The notes under the pieces: model-generated
Databases searched by the model: none
What the model was told of the DNA's origin: nothing
Seen by the model: the letters and a program-made list of their open reading frames with translations, nothing else
Translations under genes and position numbers: made by a program
Shown: in pieces, positions 25,885 to 34,160 of the stretch
How positions within the stretch are numbered: the stretch's first letter is position 1
Layout: every line of letters begins with the position of its first letter
DNA from: Bacteroidales bacterium
Lineage (GTDB): Bacteria > Bacteroidota > Bacteroidia > Bacteroidales > WCHB1-69
Reading direction: 5' to 3'
NCBI GenBank assembly: GCA_016285145.1
Contig: JAEEQE010000001.1
Coordinates: 113,922 to 177,921, forward strand
DNA: 64,000 nucleotides

Positions 25885-26493
25885 TTATATGGCATTCCGC
25901 ACATTCACCATTAACTGCGAGAGCATGTTTTTGGCCCGCAGGAGCTGGATTTTCACGTTGGAGAGGGTTATGTTCAGCATGTCGGAAATCTCCTCGTAGG
26001 AGAGTTCGTCATAGTAGCGCAATTCAATGACCTTGCGGTATTTTTCCGGCAGCTGTTGTACGGCGGAACGAAGCATCTGCATCCGCTGCTTGACGATGAC
26101 TTCCTCCTCCGGGGTGGGGGAGGGGGTTGTCTGCGACCGGTCGATGAGCTGTTCGGCGGTGCCGGTGTACAGGTCGTCGTCAATGTACTGCGGCGAGTTG
26201 TTCTTGTGCCGGATGTAGTCGATGCTGTTATTGACGGCTATACGATACAGCCAAGTGGAAAAGGCGTACTGCGGCGTGTATTTGTCCAAATAACGGAAGG
26301 CCTTGCCGAAGGTCTCCAACGTGAGGTCTTCCGCATCATCGCTGTTTTTCACGATTTTGATGAGCATGAAGTAGATGCTGTCACGATACAGCCGCATCAG
26401 CTCGGCGTAGGCCTGCTGGTCGTTGTGGTCCAAGGCTTTACGCAGAAGGACGTAGTCGCGTTTCGCTTTGTCGGTGGTGCAGGGATTCTCCAT
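25885..26493 (-). CDS. ECF-type RNA polymerase sigma factor
   Basis: A 202-residue sigma-70 family member with regions 2 and 4 only. Region 2 contains YRDSIYFMLIKIVKNSDDAEDLTLETFGKAFRYLD, the usual DAEDL core-binding helix. The DNA-melting segment FSTWLYRIAVNNSIDYIRH follows. Region 4 has LPEKYRKVIELRYYDELSYEEISDML and TLSNVKIQLLRAK as the helix-turn-helix. No anti-sigma gene adjoins it. It lies 5 bases downstream of a glycosyltransferase gene, so the two are probably co-transcribed. Such factors respond to envelope stress or act constitutively. Confidence 0.9.
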   Translation of the reverse strand: MENPCTTDKAKRDYVLLRKALDHNDQQAYAELMRLYRDSIYFMLIKIVKNSDDAEDLTLETFGKAFRYLDKYTPQYAFSTWLYRIAVNNSIDYIRHKNNSPQYIDDDLYTGTAEQLIDRSQTTPSPTPEEEVIVKQRMQMLRSAVQQLPEKYRKVIELRYYDELSYEEISDMLNITLSNVKIQLLRAKNMLSQLMVNVRNAI

Positions 26494-26498
26494 TATAA

Positions 26499-27629
26499 TT
26501 ATAAAAATCTTTGATGATTAACTTTGGCAGACAGGTAATATATCGGGTTCAGGACGGCAAACACCAGGTCGTACAGGAGCAGGCAGGGGATAATCTGTTT
26601 CTCGTTCAGCTTCTTGGCGGCGAAACCGAAAACCAGATACTGGCTTAAAATGCGGGCGGCAGCGATGCCGAGGACAATGAACAAGTAGGTGAGATGCGGC
26701 ACGTTTGCGACAATTGCCAAGGCCAGCGTGATGTAGAACAACAGGTTGATGACACCATACGTGTTAAGGAACAACCGGTTGCGCAGGGTGTTGTATCGTC
26801 GGGTGAAATAGAGGCCCTCCTTATGGTCGCGCCAGTAGCGGTGGTTGGCCCCGCGCTGAAGCACCGTGAAGGCATCCTGCGAGTATTCGATTTCCGTGTT
26901 GTCGCGGTTGGCTGCCCGGCTGATGAAAATGTCCTCTTCGCCGTAACGGATGTGGTTATGCGCGGCAAACCCCTGCTGCGCCGTGAACAGCGAGCGTGCA
27001 AAGGCCATGTTGCGGGCATCTCCACGATAGGTGGAATGCATTTTCGCTAAGGAAAAATACTGCACGGCGTTGACCAGCGTGTCGAAATGCAGCAGCCGGT
27101 TGAACGGATTGTTGCGGCGCTCGTACGTGCTGTAACCCAACACGATCTTGTTGCGACCCACGAAATTGCCGGCCATCAGTTTTAACCACTGCGTGGATGT
27201 CGGACAGCATTCGGCATCGGTGAGGAGGATGTGCTCGTAACTGGCACAGCGTATGCCCATGGAGATGGCGAACTTGCGCCCCCGGATGGTCGTCACCGCC
27301 GAATCCAGGTTCACCAGCTTGATGTTCGGGTACTGGTTTTTGTATTCCAAGACCAAAAGTTCGGTCTCATCCTGCGAGTTGTCATCCACGATGACCAACT
27401 CGTACTGGCCGTATTGCTGGCTCAGCAGGCGGGGCAAGGACTTCATCAGCACGGAAGCCGCATCTTTCACCACCATGACAATGGACACCGGAACAGGATC
27501 CATCGCCACGGCTTTCTTCTTCTTCAAGAAGGCGAAGCGGGCATACCCCAAATAGTAATACATGAGCTGCACCAGCGTCACAACAGCAAACAGCACAAGC
27601 ATCATGATCGGAAGAATATCTTCGAACAT
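26499..27629 (-). CDS. Membrane-anchored family 2 glycosyltransferase
   Basis: A 376-residue protein with an N-terminal transmembrane helix (about 5-30), a GT2 domain (45-270) and about three C-terminal helices. Motifs are VSIVMVVKDA, VDDNSQDET, the metal-binding DAE (in LLTDAECCP) and the acceptor-site GYGEED-like RYGEEDIFISR; QRGANHRYWRDHK takes the place of the processive QXXRW. It probably extends a surface glycan at the inner membrane; the sugar is unknown. The ECF sigma gene follows after 5 bases. It is divergent from tgt with closely spaced promoters. Confidence 0.85.
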   Translation of the reverse strand: MFEDILPIMMLVLFAVVTLVQLMYYYLGYARFAFLKKKKAVAMDPVPVSIVMVVKDAASVLMKSLPRLLSQQYGQYELVIVDDNSQDETELLVLEYKNQYPNIKLVNLDSAVTTIRGRKFAISMGIRCASYEHILLTDAECCPTSTQWLKLMAGNFVGRNKIVLGYSTYERRNNPFNRLLHFDTLVNAVQYFSLAKMHSTYRGDARNMAFARSLFTAQQGFAAHNHIRYGEEDIFISRAANRDNTEIEYSQDAFTVLQRGANHRYWRDHKEGLYFTRRYNTLRNRLFLNTYGVINLLFYITLALAIVANVPHLTYLFIVLGIAAARILSQYLVFGFAAKKLNEKQIIPCLLLYDLVFAVLNPIYYLSAKVNHQRFL

Positions 27630-27660
27630 AGGTTAAGGTGGTTTGGTTAGGTTTGATATG

Positions 27661-27700
27661 CAAAAATATTTTTTTAGTATAAATAATTATCGTATTTTTG
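27661..27700. promoter_or_regulatory. Divergent promoter pair, glycosyltransferase / tgt
   Basis: Reverse-strand TATTTTTG (27661-27668) serves the glycosyltransferase-sigma operon; forward TATTTTTG (27693-27700) serves tgt. The elements are only 24 bases apart, so each -33 region overlaps the other promoter. The forward element decides the tgt start at 27719. Confidence 0.6.
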
Positions 27701-27718
27701 CCGCATTTTACTAACAAG

Positions 27719-28852
27719 ATGAAGTTTATAATTGAAAAATCGGATGAAAAAAGCAGCGCCAGGGCTGGTGTGATCACCACAGCACATGGCCGGATCGAGA
27801 CCCCCATCTTCATGCCCGTGGGTACGTTAGGTGCGGTAAAGGCGTTGCATATCAGGCAATTGGATGAAGATGTCCATGCCCAAATCATATTGGGAAACAC
27901 CTATCACCTCTATATGAGGCCCGGCACCGAGGTGCTACGCGAGGCAGGCGGCCTGCACAAGTTCAACGGATGGAATAAGCCCATTCTCACCGACAGCGGC
28001 GGCTTCCAAGTCTTCTCCCTCAGCCACCGGCGTAAAATCAACCCCGAGGAGGGTGTCTGGTTCCAATCGCACATCGATGGTTCCCGGCACCTCTTCAGTC
28101 CCGAGAAGGCGATGGACATCCAACGCTCCATCGGCGCCGACATCATCATGGCTTTCGACGAGTGCATCCCGTACCCGTGCGACTATGCATACGCGAAGAA
28201 GTCGATGGAAACGACTTTCCAGTGGCTTAAGCGCTGCATCCGCCGACTGGAGGAGGAACCGCCGTATTACGGTTACGAACAGACGCTATTCCCCATCGTG
28301 CAGGGCGGCATCTACCATGATCTCCGTCTTAAATCGGTGGAGCATGTGGTGTCGATGAACTGCGACGGCAATGCCATCGGTGGCGTGGCTGTGGGTGAAC
28401 CCACGGAGCAGATGTACGAAATCGCCGAACTTTGCTGCAGCGCCCTCCCCAAGGACAAACCCCGCTATTTGATGGGCGTGGGTACCCCGGCTAACATCAT
28501 CGAGAACATTGCCCTCGGTGTGGACATGTTCGACTGCGTCATGCCTACGCGCAACGGACGTAACGGCATGATCTTCACGTGGGACGGCATCCTAAACATG
28601 AGAAATGAGAAGTGGAAATTCGATTTCACTCCCATAGATGCCAACAGCGACCTTTTCGCCGACAGAGAGTACACGCGGGCCTATCTGCGCCACCTCTATG
28701 TGGCAGATGAGATGCTCGGCCCGATGATTGGCAGCATCCACAACCTCCATTTCTACTTGGATTTGGTGAAAACCGCCCGCCAGAAGATTGTGGAGGGCAC
28801 GTTCGCCTCTTGGAAAAACGAAATCATCCCCAGGTTGACCACACGTCTTTAA
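27719..28852 (+). CDS. tgt: Queuine/preQ1 tRNA-ribosyltransferase
   Basis: A 377-residue TGT that replaces guanine-34 by a queuosine precursor in GUN-anticodon tRNAs. It has the substrate-binding TDSGGFQVFSLS, the GGVAVGEP loop and the nucleophile aspartate in MFDCVMPTRNGRNG. Where proteobacterial enzymes carry the zinc ligands C-X-C-X2-C, this protein reads PIDANSDLFADREY, so all three cysteines are missing, while IHNLHFY retains the histidine. I believe this loss is shared by Bacteroidota TGTs, but that needs an alignment. The start at 27719 is chosen because the -7 element lies inside the longer frame. Confidence 0.93.
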   Translation: MKFIIEKSDEKSSARAGVITTAHGRIETPIFMPVGTLGAVKALHIRQLDEDVHAQIILGNTYHLYMRPGTEVLREAGGLHKFNGWNKPILTDSGGFQVFSLSHRRKINPEEGVWFQSHIDGSRHLFSPEKAMDIQRSIGADIIMAFDECIPYPCDYAYAKKSMETTFQWLKRCIRRLEEEPPYYGYEQTLFPIVQGGIYHDLRLKSVEHVVSMNCDGNAIGGVAVGEPTEQMYEIAELCCSALPKDKPRYLMGVGTPANIIENIALGVDMFDCVMPTRNGRNGMIFTWDGILNMRNEKWKFDFTPIDANSDLFADREYTRAYLRHLYVADEMLGPMIGSIHNLHFYLDLVKTARQKIVEGTFASWKNEIIPRLTTRL

Positions 28853-28876
28853 TCTATTTAAAAAACAGGGTTTTAT

Positions 28877-30349
28877 ATGAAGAGAATAATTATAACTGTC
28901 TTATTAATAATAGGATATAGTGTTTTATCTACAGCGCAGAATCAGACTTCGCCACGTCAGTACAATGCCTCGCTCTTCGGTATAAAATCCGATGGTGTGA
29001 CGATGAACACCCGTTCCATTCAGAAGGCGTTGGACTGGATTTCCGAACAGGGTGGGGGAGAACTCACCTTCTGGGTGGGTCGTTACCTCACCGGATCTGT
29101 TCATCTGCGTTCCAATGTGACCATCCGTTTGTTGGAAGGAGCCGTCCTGGAAGGCTCCGCCAATCCCTACGACTATGATAAGATTTGCGGCACGTATGCG
29201 CTGGTGATTGGCGAGAAATGCGACCATGTGGCCATCGTTGGCAAAGGCAACATCATTGGGCATGGGCGCGAGCTTGGCAACAATTTCGCACAGCAGGTCC
29301 ATGCTGGCATCCTCAAGGATGCGCTTAAATATGATCGGGTATCCTCCCGTCCGCGGCTTATTTACCTGCGTGAGTGTAATCATGTCGAGATTCAGGATAT
29401 TACATTGAAAGATGCTGCTGAATGGGTACAGACCTACGACCAATGCACGGATGTGTTGGTGGACCATATCTTTGTGGAAAGTTGCGCCTATTGGAACAAT
29501 GATGGTATTGATATTGTGGATTGCAATGGTTTTTTGTTGAAAAACAGCTATTTCAACTCGTCAGATGATGCCATTTGCTTGAAATCGCACAGCAAGGATG
29601 CGCTTTGTCAGAATGTGGAAATCCGTCATTGCACGGCGCGCTCCAGCGCCAACGGTATCAAGTTAGGCACATTCGGGTTGGGCGGCTTCAAAAACATTCG
29701 TATCATCGACAACACCGTATATAACACGTATCGCAGCGCCATTACCATTCAGAGTGTGGACGGTGGCATCTGTGAGAATATTCTGGTTGACAGCTTAATA
29801 GCCAATAATGTGGGGAATCCCATTTATATCGTGGTTGGAGATCGTCGCCGTCCCGCTGGCAAAATGAGCACCATGAAGAACATTACCGTACGCAACGTGG
29901 CCTGTACCGTGCCAGCCACCAAAGCGGATGCCGGCTACGAGTACGAAGGACCCATCGAAGACAACCCTCGCAACATATCGCCGTCCTCTGTCGTTGGGCT
30001 GCCGGAATCCCATATCGAAAATGTGGTGTTGGAAAATATTATGTTAAATTACCCGGGCGGCGGCGATTCGATGGTGGCCCGTGTGCGGCCCGACGAGCTG
30101 GACAGGGTGCCGGAGATGCCGAAAGCTTATCCTGAGTTTTCCCAGTTCAAGGAACTCCCGGCGTGGGGCTTCTTCGTGCGCCATGTGGATGGTATCACTT
30201 TCAGAAACGTCCAACTTACCGCGCAGAAATCCGATTACCGATTGCCGTTTGTCCTGGACGATGTCAAATCCGCGTCCTTTGACAAGACTTCCGCACAGAT
30301 GTCCGGAAACGCGGTCAGCGATGAAAATCTGGTTTTCGAGCGTCGGTAG
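28877..30349 (+). CDS. Glycoside hydrolase family 28 (polygalacturonase-like)
   Basis: A 490-residue exported enzyme (signal peptide 1-20) with a right-handed beta-helix. GH28 hydrolyses galacturonide bonds in pectin; the paired catalytic aspartates are visible as NDGID and SSDDAICLKS. The usual GHG histidine motif is replaced by SANG in ARSSANGIKLGT, and the RIK motif is not recognisable, so substrate or mechanism may differ from classical polygalacturonases. There is no type IX sorting tail. It is probably periplasmic and may act on oligosaccharides. It lies 24 bases behind tgt; no SusCD pair is nearby, so it is not part of a typical polysaccharide locus. Confidence 0.85.
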   Translation: MKRIIITVLLIIGYSVLSTAQNQTSPRQYNASLFGIKSDGVTMNTRSIQKALDWISEQGGGELTFWVGRYLTGSVHLRSNVTIRLLEGAVLEGSANPYDYDKICGTYALVIGEKCDHVAIVGKGNIIGHGRELGNNFAQQVHAGILKDALKYDRVSSRPRLIYLRECNHVEIQDITLKDAAEWVQTYDQCTDVLVDHIFVESCAYWNNDGIDIVDCNGFLLKNSYFNSSDDAICLKSHSKDALCQNVEIRHCTARSSANGIKLGTFGLGGFKNIRIIDNTVYNTYRSAITIQSVDGGICENILVDSLIANNVGNPIYIVVGDRRRPAGKMSTMKNITVRNVACTVPATKADAGYEYEGPIEDNPRNISPSSVVGLPESHIENVVLENIMLNYPGGGDSMVARVRPDELDRVPEMPKAYPEFSQFKELPAWGFFVRHVDGITFRNVQLTAQKSDYRLPFVLDDVKSASFDKTSAQMSGNAVSDENLVFERR

Positions 30350-30638
30350 ATACGATTGGTGGACACGCGATTTTCGGGCGGATAATCGTATCGGGCTCGA
30401 ATATTGAATTCTCAGCGCGATATTGTTTCGCGATTTCCGATGTGCGATTCAGGATTGTTTTGTATCGTTGGGCAAATAGCCTCAAGCCGTGAACCTGTAC
30501 GTTTATACGGAGATTTCGGTTTGTCCGATAATTTATATTATGTTAAATTGATATATTTCCCCTCCATATTTATTACATTTATTCTCTCCCCGCATTGGCT
30601 ACATATCTGCATGCCATTTTGATGGAAACATTCTAATT

Positions 30639-31124
30639 CTATTCCCCTTTCTCCCTATGGACAGTGTGGCGGAATTTGAGCATGGCGAGGTTCAGCTCAA
30701 GCGTGGTGTCGCTGCTCTGCTTCGGCAACACGTCCGACATCAGGTCCTCCACCAATTGGCCGCTGCGGTGAAGCAGCCTCCTCTGCGCGTCCTTATCTTC
30801 TTGTTGTTGGGGAATCTCCACAATCACCCGCGACAGCTCCTTCAACTTGGCGTATGCCTCCACAATGGCGATGGTGGTCTGCACCGCCCGCGGACTCTTC
30901 AAAATGGTCGCTAACATGTAAAGCCCCTTTTCGGTGAAAGCTTTGGGAATAGATGTCGAATGTTTCTGACGATTGAACCGGTCGAAATTTTCGACCAGTT
31001 CTTGTTTTTCATTTTCAGACAATTCCAGCACATACCCTTCCGGAAACTTTTCCGGATTGTTGTTTACTGCTTCGTTAATTCGCTTGGTTTCCACACCGTA
31101 CAATTCGGCCACATCACAGTCCAA
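30639..31124 (-). pseudogene. ORF6N-domain protein, amino-terminally truncated
   Basis: A 161-residue frame that begins abruptly inside an ORF6N DNA-binding domain (LDCDVAELYGVETKRINEAVN, a match to the usual LDxDLAELYGV core). The normal 15-25 residues before that core are missing; the only start here is a TTG. Upstream, the frame stays open but reads unrelated sequence (SWPECRFSVFCT) from a GC-rich intergenic element. The C-terminal part (IPKAFTEKGLYMLATILKS, then a long helix) is normal for the family, which is common on phages and mobile elements. It may be a remnant or a gene using TTG. Confidence 0.7.
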
Positions 31125-31226
31125 AGTGCAAAAAACGGAAAATCTGCACTCCGGCCAAGACGTGGCGAAGCAGACGAAAATTTCGGAGTTTTTCGGGGAT
31201 TCTGCCGCGAAACGGCCACGCCCTAC

Positions 31227-31262
31227 ACTGATTACTATTCACTGACTACTGATCACTGATCA
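31227..31262. repeat. Short low-complexity repeat (ACTGATTA/ACTGATC)n
   Basis: Imperfect repeats of an ACTGATC/ACTATTC-type unit. They overlap the stop codon of the FISUMP gene on the minus strand. Confidence 0.55.
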
Positions 31263-33293
31263 ATAGTCGTGGAGACAGCGGACAGAACATCCGATGCTCT
31301 TGGTGCAGTAGCCCCCGCCTATGTTGTTCGTGCTGTAGCGCAGGTAGCGGTAGTAGGCGTTGTTGTTGCTGCTCTGCGCAGAACTCCAAAAGGTGGCCTG
31401 TATGCCCGCGTTGTAGGACGACGAGATGAAGTGGCCTGCCGGAAGGGCGGAAAAGCCCGTGGCGTTGTTTGTACTCTGGTTGTTTCCGACAAAACAGTTG
31501 ACGTAGTAGTAGTTGCCCCAACCGATACTGTCCGCCAACGCCTTGGCGATATAACTGGTATTCCCTTCACACAAATACTGGCATTGGCTGCTCACATGGT
31601 CGGTCAGTTGTGTCCATTCTGCATCGCTCGGCAAGTGCCAGCCCGCAGGACAGATGCCTCTGCGGTGGCCGGTGAAATTCACCGACACCGCATTACTGGA
31701 GCTTATGTTCACGCTCGTCTCCCCGTAGGCCGTTTTAAACGTATCCACCGCCGCATTCCAGTTATAGAGCAGGCCATAGTTCATCAGCGCATATGTCGTC
31801 GAGTCGTTGTTGTACCAGCGAGCCTGCTTGCCTGTATAGGTATAGTCAGTTCCGACAGCCGGGATGAGATAGGTTCCCGTGCTCGGCGAGGTGGTTGTCC
31901 GCAGGTTGTCCCGCATCCAGCACTGATTGCCAATCTGCACAGTGGCATACACGTTGTCCTCGTGGTCCGTCACCGTGGGGGTGCCCAGACAGGGCTGGCC
32001 ATCGATGTTTTGGGTAAAGCAACGTTGCTCCCCATACGCTGTTCCACCGCTGTTCGTAGCGTATGCGCGCACATAATAGGTGGTACCGAAAATAAGACCT
32101 GTCATATTGCTGGTGAAATCACCCATGCCGCTACCATCAGTGGTATGGCTGTCACTCACCGTCGGGTTTTGGGAGGTGTTCCAGCACACACCGCGACTGG
32201 TGACAGGGGCTCCACCCATATTCGTCACATTGCCACCGCAGGTCGCCGTGGTGGCCGTTATACAGCTTACATTATTGGTGGTTATCGTGGGTAAGGTGAC
32301 AGATGTTGTGAAAATGCGCTGCTGGCCATACGCCGTGTCCACACTATTCACTGCGTATGCCCGCACATAATAGGTGGTGTTTTCTGACAGATTGGTGAGA
32401 TAGCAAGTGAACGCTCCCAAACCATCCCCATTGGAAATGTGGTTTTCGTTAAACACAGGGTTGGGCGTAGTGTTCCAACAGATACCGCGCGCTATCACGC
32501 TATAGCCTCCATCATCCACCACATTACCACCACATGTGGCTCTGGTAGGTTGGATGTTCGTAACTTCATCGGTGGTTACGGTGGCCATGCCGGCGGGGGC
32601 TGTCGCATTGAAATTCAGCACAAAGTTCTCCGATACAATTTGATTTTTATGAATCGTTTGGCTGGTGTATTCCGTACCATTTATATTGACATAACCAATG
32701 TACACCATCTCATCCCCAAGATTAAAGGGACTGGTGATAATGCCTTTTGGATCGCTCTTCCGTTGCAATATTCCTGAAACTCCCGCGTATTCTACCCTAT
32801 TTATTGCCCCTTCTCCTGTATTCACCATCTTGATGGAGGATGTTTTCCCGTTTTGGCGGGCGGTCAGAATGTATGTGCCGGGGACGGCAACAGTCAGAGT
32901 GAATTGGTGGACTCCCGCTTGGATGTTGCCAAATTTCTGTGATGCCACCATACGGCCGTTCATGTCCAACATCTCCATCGTCACCTCGCCAGCCTCCGAT
33001 GTTGTCAGCGTTGCGTTCGTGGTGACATCAAAAGGATTCGGATTGTTTTGGGCAAGGGCAAAGCCCTTTATAAACACATTCTCCTCAATGCCAGTTCCTC
33101 CCATCACTATAACGGTGTCAGGATAGTAGATGGTTTCTTGCCAGCTCCGTGTCACATTGCCAATCTCCACCCGATCAAAAGGGATGAAATGGTTGTCGGC
33201 ATCGCGACCGGTGAAGGTAAGCGTAACCGTTTGGGCAAATACAGCCGTAATGCCGACAAAAGTCGTCATCAGAATACAAATGATTTTTTTCAT
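31260..33293 (-). CDS. FISUMP-domain surface protein with N-terminal sorting-like module
   Basis: A 677-residue exported protein (signal peptide 1-21). Residues 22-75 form a short domain shared with 51063-54050 (FTGRDADNHF, then DRVEIGN and YYPDT). Residues 78-158 look like a type IX type-A sorting domain: ALAQNNPNPF, MEMLDMNGRMV, PGTYILTARQNGK and SIKMVN. Two fibronectin-III-like repeats follow (about 238-330 and 335-428, each with TCGGNV, RGVCWNT and TYYVRAYA). The end is a FISUMP domain (about 440-677; VQIGNQCWMRDNLRTT, CPAGWHLPSDAEW, SVRCL). The sorting-like module is thus N-terminal, not C-terminal. The start at 33293 gives a proper signal peptide. Role: probably surface recognition or attachment. 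Confidence 0.85.
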   Translation of the reverse strand: MKKIICILMTTFVGITAVFAQTVTLTFTGRDADNHFIPFDRVEIGNVTRSWQETIYYPDTVIVMGGTGIEENVFIKGFALAQNNPNPFDVTTNATLTTSEAGEVTMEMLDMNGRMVASQKFGNIQAGVHQFTLTVAVPGTYILTARQNGKTSSIKMVNTGEGAINRVEYAGVSGILQRKSDPKGIITSPFNLGDEMVYIGYVNINGTEYTSQTIHKNQIVSENFVLNFNATAPAGMATVTTDEVTNIQPTRATCGGNVVDDGGYSVIARGICWNTTPNPVFNENHISNGDGLGAFTCYLTNLSENTTYYVRAYAVNSVDTAYGQQRIFTTSVTLPTITTNNVSCITATTATCGGNVTNMGGAPVTSRGVCWNTSQNPTVSDSHTTDGSGMGDFTSNMTGLIFGTTYYVRAYATNSGGTAYGEQRCFTQNIDGQPCLGTPTVTDHEDNVYATVQIGNQCWMRDNLRTTTSPSTGTYLIPAVGTDYTYTGKQARWYNNDSTTYALMNYGLLYNWNAAVDTFKTAYGETSVNISSSNAVSVNFTGHRRGICPAGWHLPSDAEWTQLTDHVSSQCQYLCEGNTSYIAKALADSIGWGNYYYVNCFVGNNQSTNNATGFSALPAGHFISSSYNAGIQATFWSSAQSSNNNAYYRYLRYSTNNIGGGYCTKSIGCSVRCLHDY

Positions 33294-33362
33294 TTTCTGT
33301 AACAAATAATATTAAATAGTAGGGTTTATGATTTTAGACAAAAGATATCCGATATAATCGCC

Positions 33363-33392
33363 AATCGTAAACCGCAAACCGTAAATCGCACA
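33363..33392. repeat. Short repeat (ATCGTAAA/CCGCAAA)n
   Basis: Four imperfect units of the type CGTAAAC/CGCAAAC between the two minus-strand genes. Confidence 0.5.
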
Positions 33393-33398
33393 CCTTCC

Positions 33399-34148
33399 CT
33401 ACTCGTTCTTGGCACGGATCTCCTTTTTCCACTTGGAGGTCATGCTGCGGAATTTCAGTCCGATGACGCCGAAGATGGCCTCGCGGAAGATACCGCCGCT
33501 CATTTTGGAGGTGCCCATGGTGCGGTCGCGGAAGATGATGGGCACTTCCACAATCTTGAACCCGAGCTTGTAGGCGGTGTACTTCATCTCGATCTGGAAA
33601 CCATAGCCGATATGCTTGATGGCATCGAAATTGATGGCCTTCAACACGTTGGAACGGTAGCACTTGAATCCGGCGGTGGTGTCGTGCACGGGAATGCCTA
33701 ACACGGTGCGCACATACATGGATCCGAAATAGGACATCATCAGTCGCCCGAGCGGCCAGTTCACCACGCTGATGCCGTTGCAGTAGCGGGATCCGATGGC
33801 CAGGTCGGCGTTCTGCTCGATGCAGGCGTCATACAGCCGCTGCAGGTCGTGCGGATCGTGGCTGAAGTCGGCATCGCACTCGAACAGGAAATCGTAATCG
33901 CGGGCCAGCCCCCACTTGAAACCGTGGATATAGGCCGTGCCCAACCCTAACTTGCCGCTCCGTTCCTCGATGAACAGCTTGCCGTCAAATTCCGGCATGA
34001 GGCCTTTTACAATATTGGCGGTGCCGTCGGGACTGCCGTCGTCGATGATTAAAATGTGTACATCAATCAATCCGAAGATGGTACGGATGATGTTTTCGAT
34101 GTTCTCCTTTTCGTTGTACGTCGGGATGATGACTAATCTTTTATCCAT
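33399..34148 (-). CDS. Polyprenol monophosphomannose synthase-like GT2
   Basis: A 249-residue glycosyltransferase that probably makes polyprenyl-phosphate-mannose (or -glucose) from a nucleotide sugar on the cytoplasmic side. The motifs of the dolichyl-phosphate-mannose synthase class are complete: IIPTYNEKENI, IDDGSPDGT, the DAD metal site in ECDADFSHDP, GSRYCNG, and the late FRDRTMGTSKMS with its conserved serine/lysine. No C-terminal membrane helices are present, so it is the short, soluble type. It lies 12 bases behind the endonuclease/phosphatase-family gene on the minus strand, probably in one transcript. Confidence 0.9.
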   Translation of the reverse strand: MDKRLVIIPTYNEKENIENIIRTIFGLIDVHILIIDDGSPDGTANIVKGLMPEFDGKLFIEERSGKLGLGTAYIHGFKWGLARDYDFLFECDADFSHDPHDLQRLYDACIEQNADLAIGSRYCNGISVVNWPLGRLMMSYFGSMYVRTVLGIPVHDTTAGFKCYRSNVLKAINFDAIKHIGYGFQIEMKYTAYKLGFKIVEVPIIFRDRTMGTSKMSGGIFREAIFGVIGLKFRSMTSKWKKEIRAKNE

Positions 34149-34160
34149 TGTGCGATAGTT

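Noticed and set aside
30350-30638. Possible small gene or RNA in the gap after the GH28 gene
   Set aside because: No start with a plausible frame, no hairpin-terminator pair and no promoter element could be found; I see nothing supported in this gap.
30639-31124. Prophage suggested by the ORF6N domain
   Set aside because: No capsid, terminase, integrase or lysis genes are nearby; a single remnant is not evidence of a prophage.
31269-32294. A 341-codon open frame opposite the FISUMP gene
   Set aside because: It lies antisense within a clearly recognisable gene whose motifs are intact; repetitive coding sequence keeps the opposite frame open.
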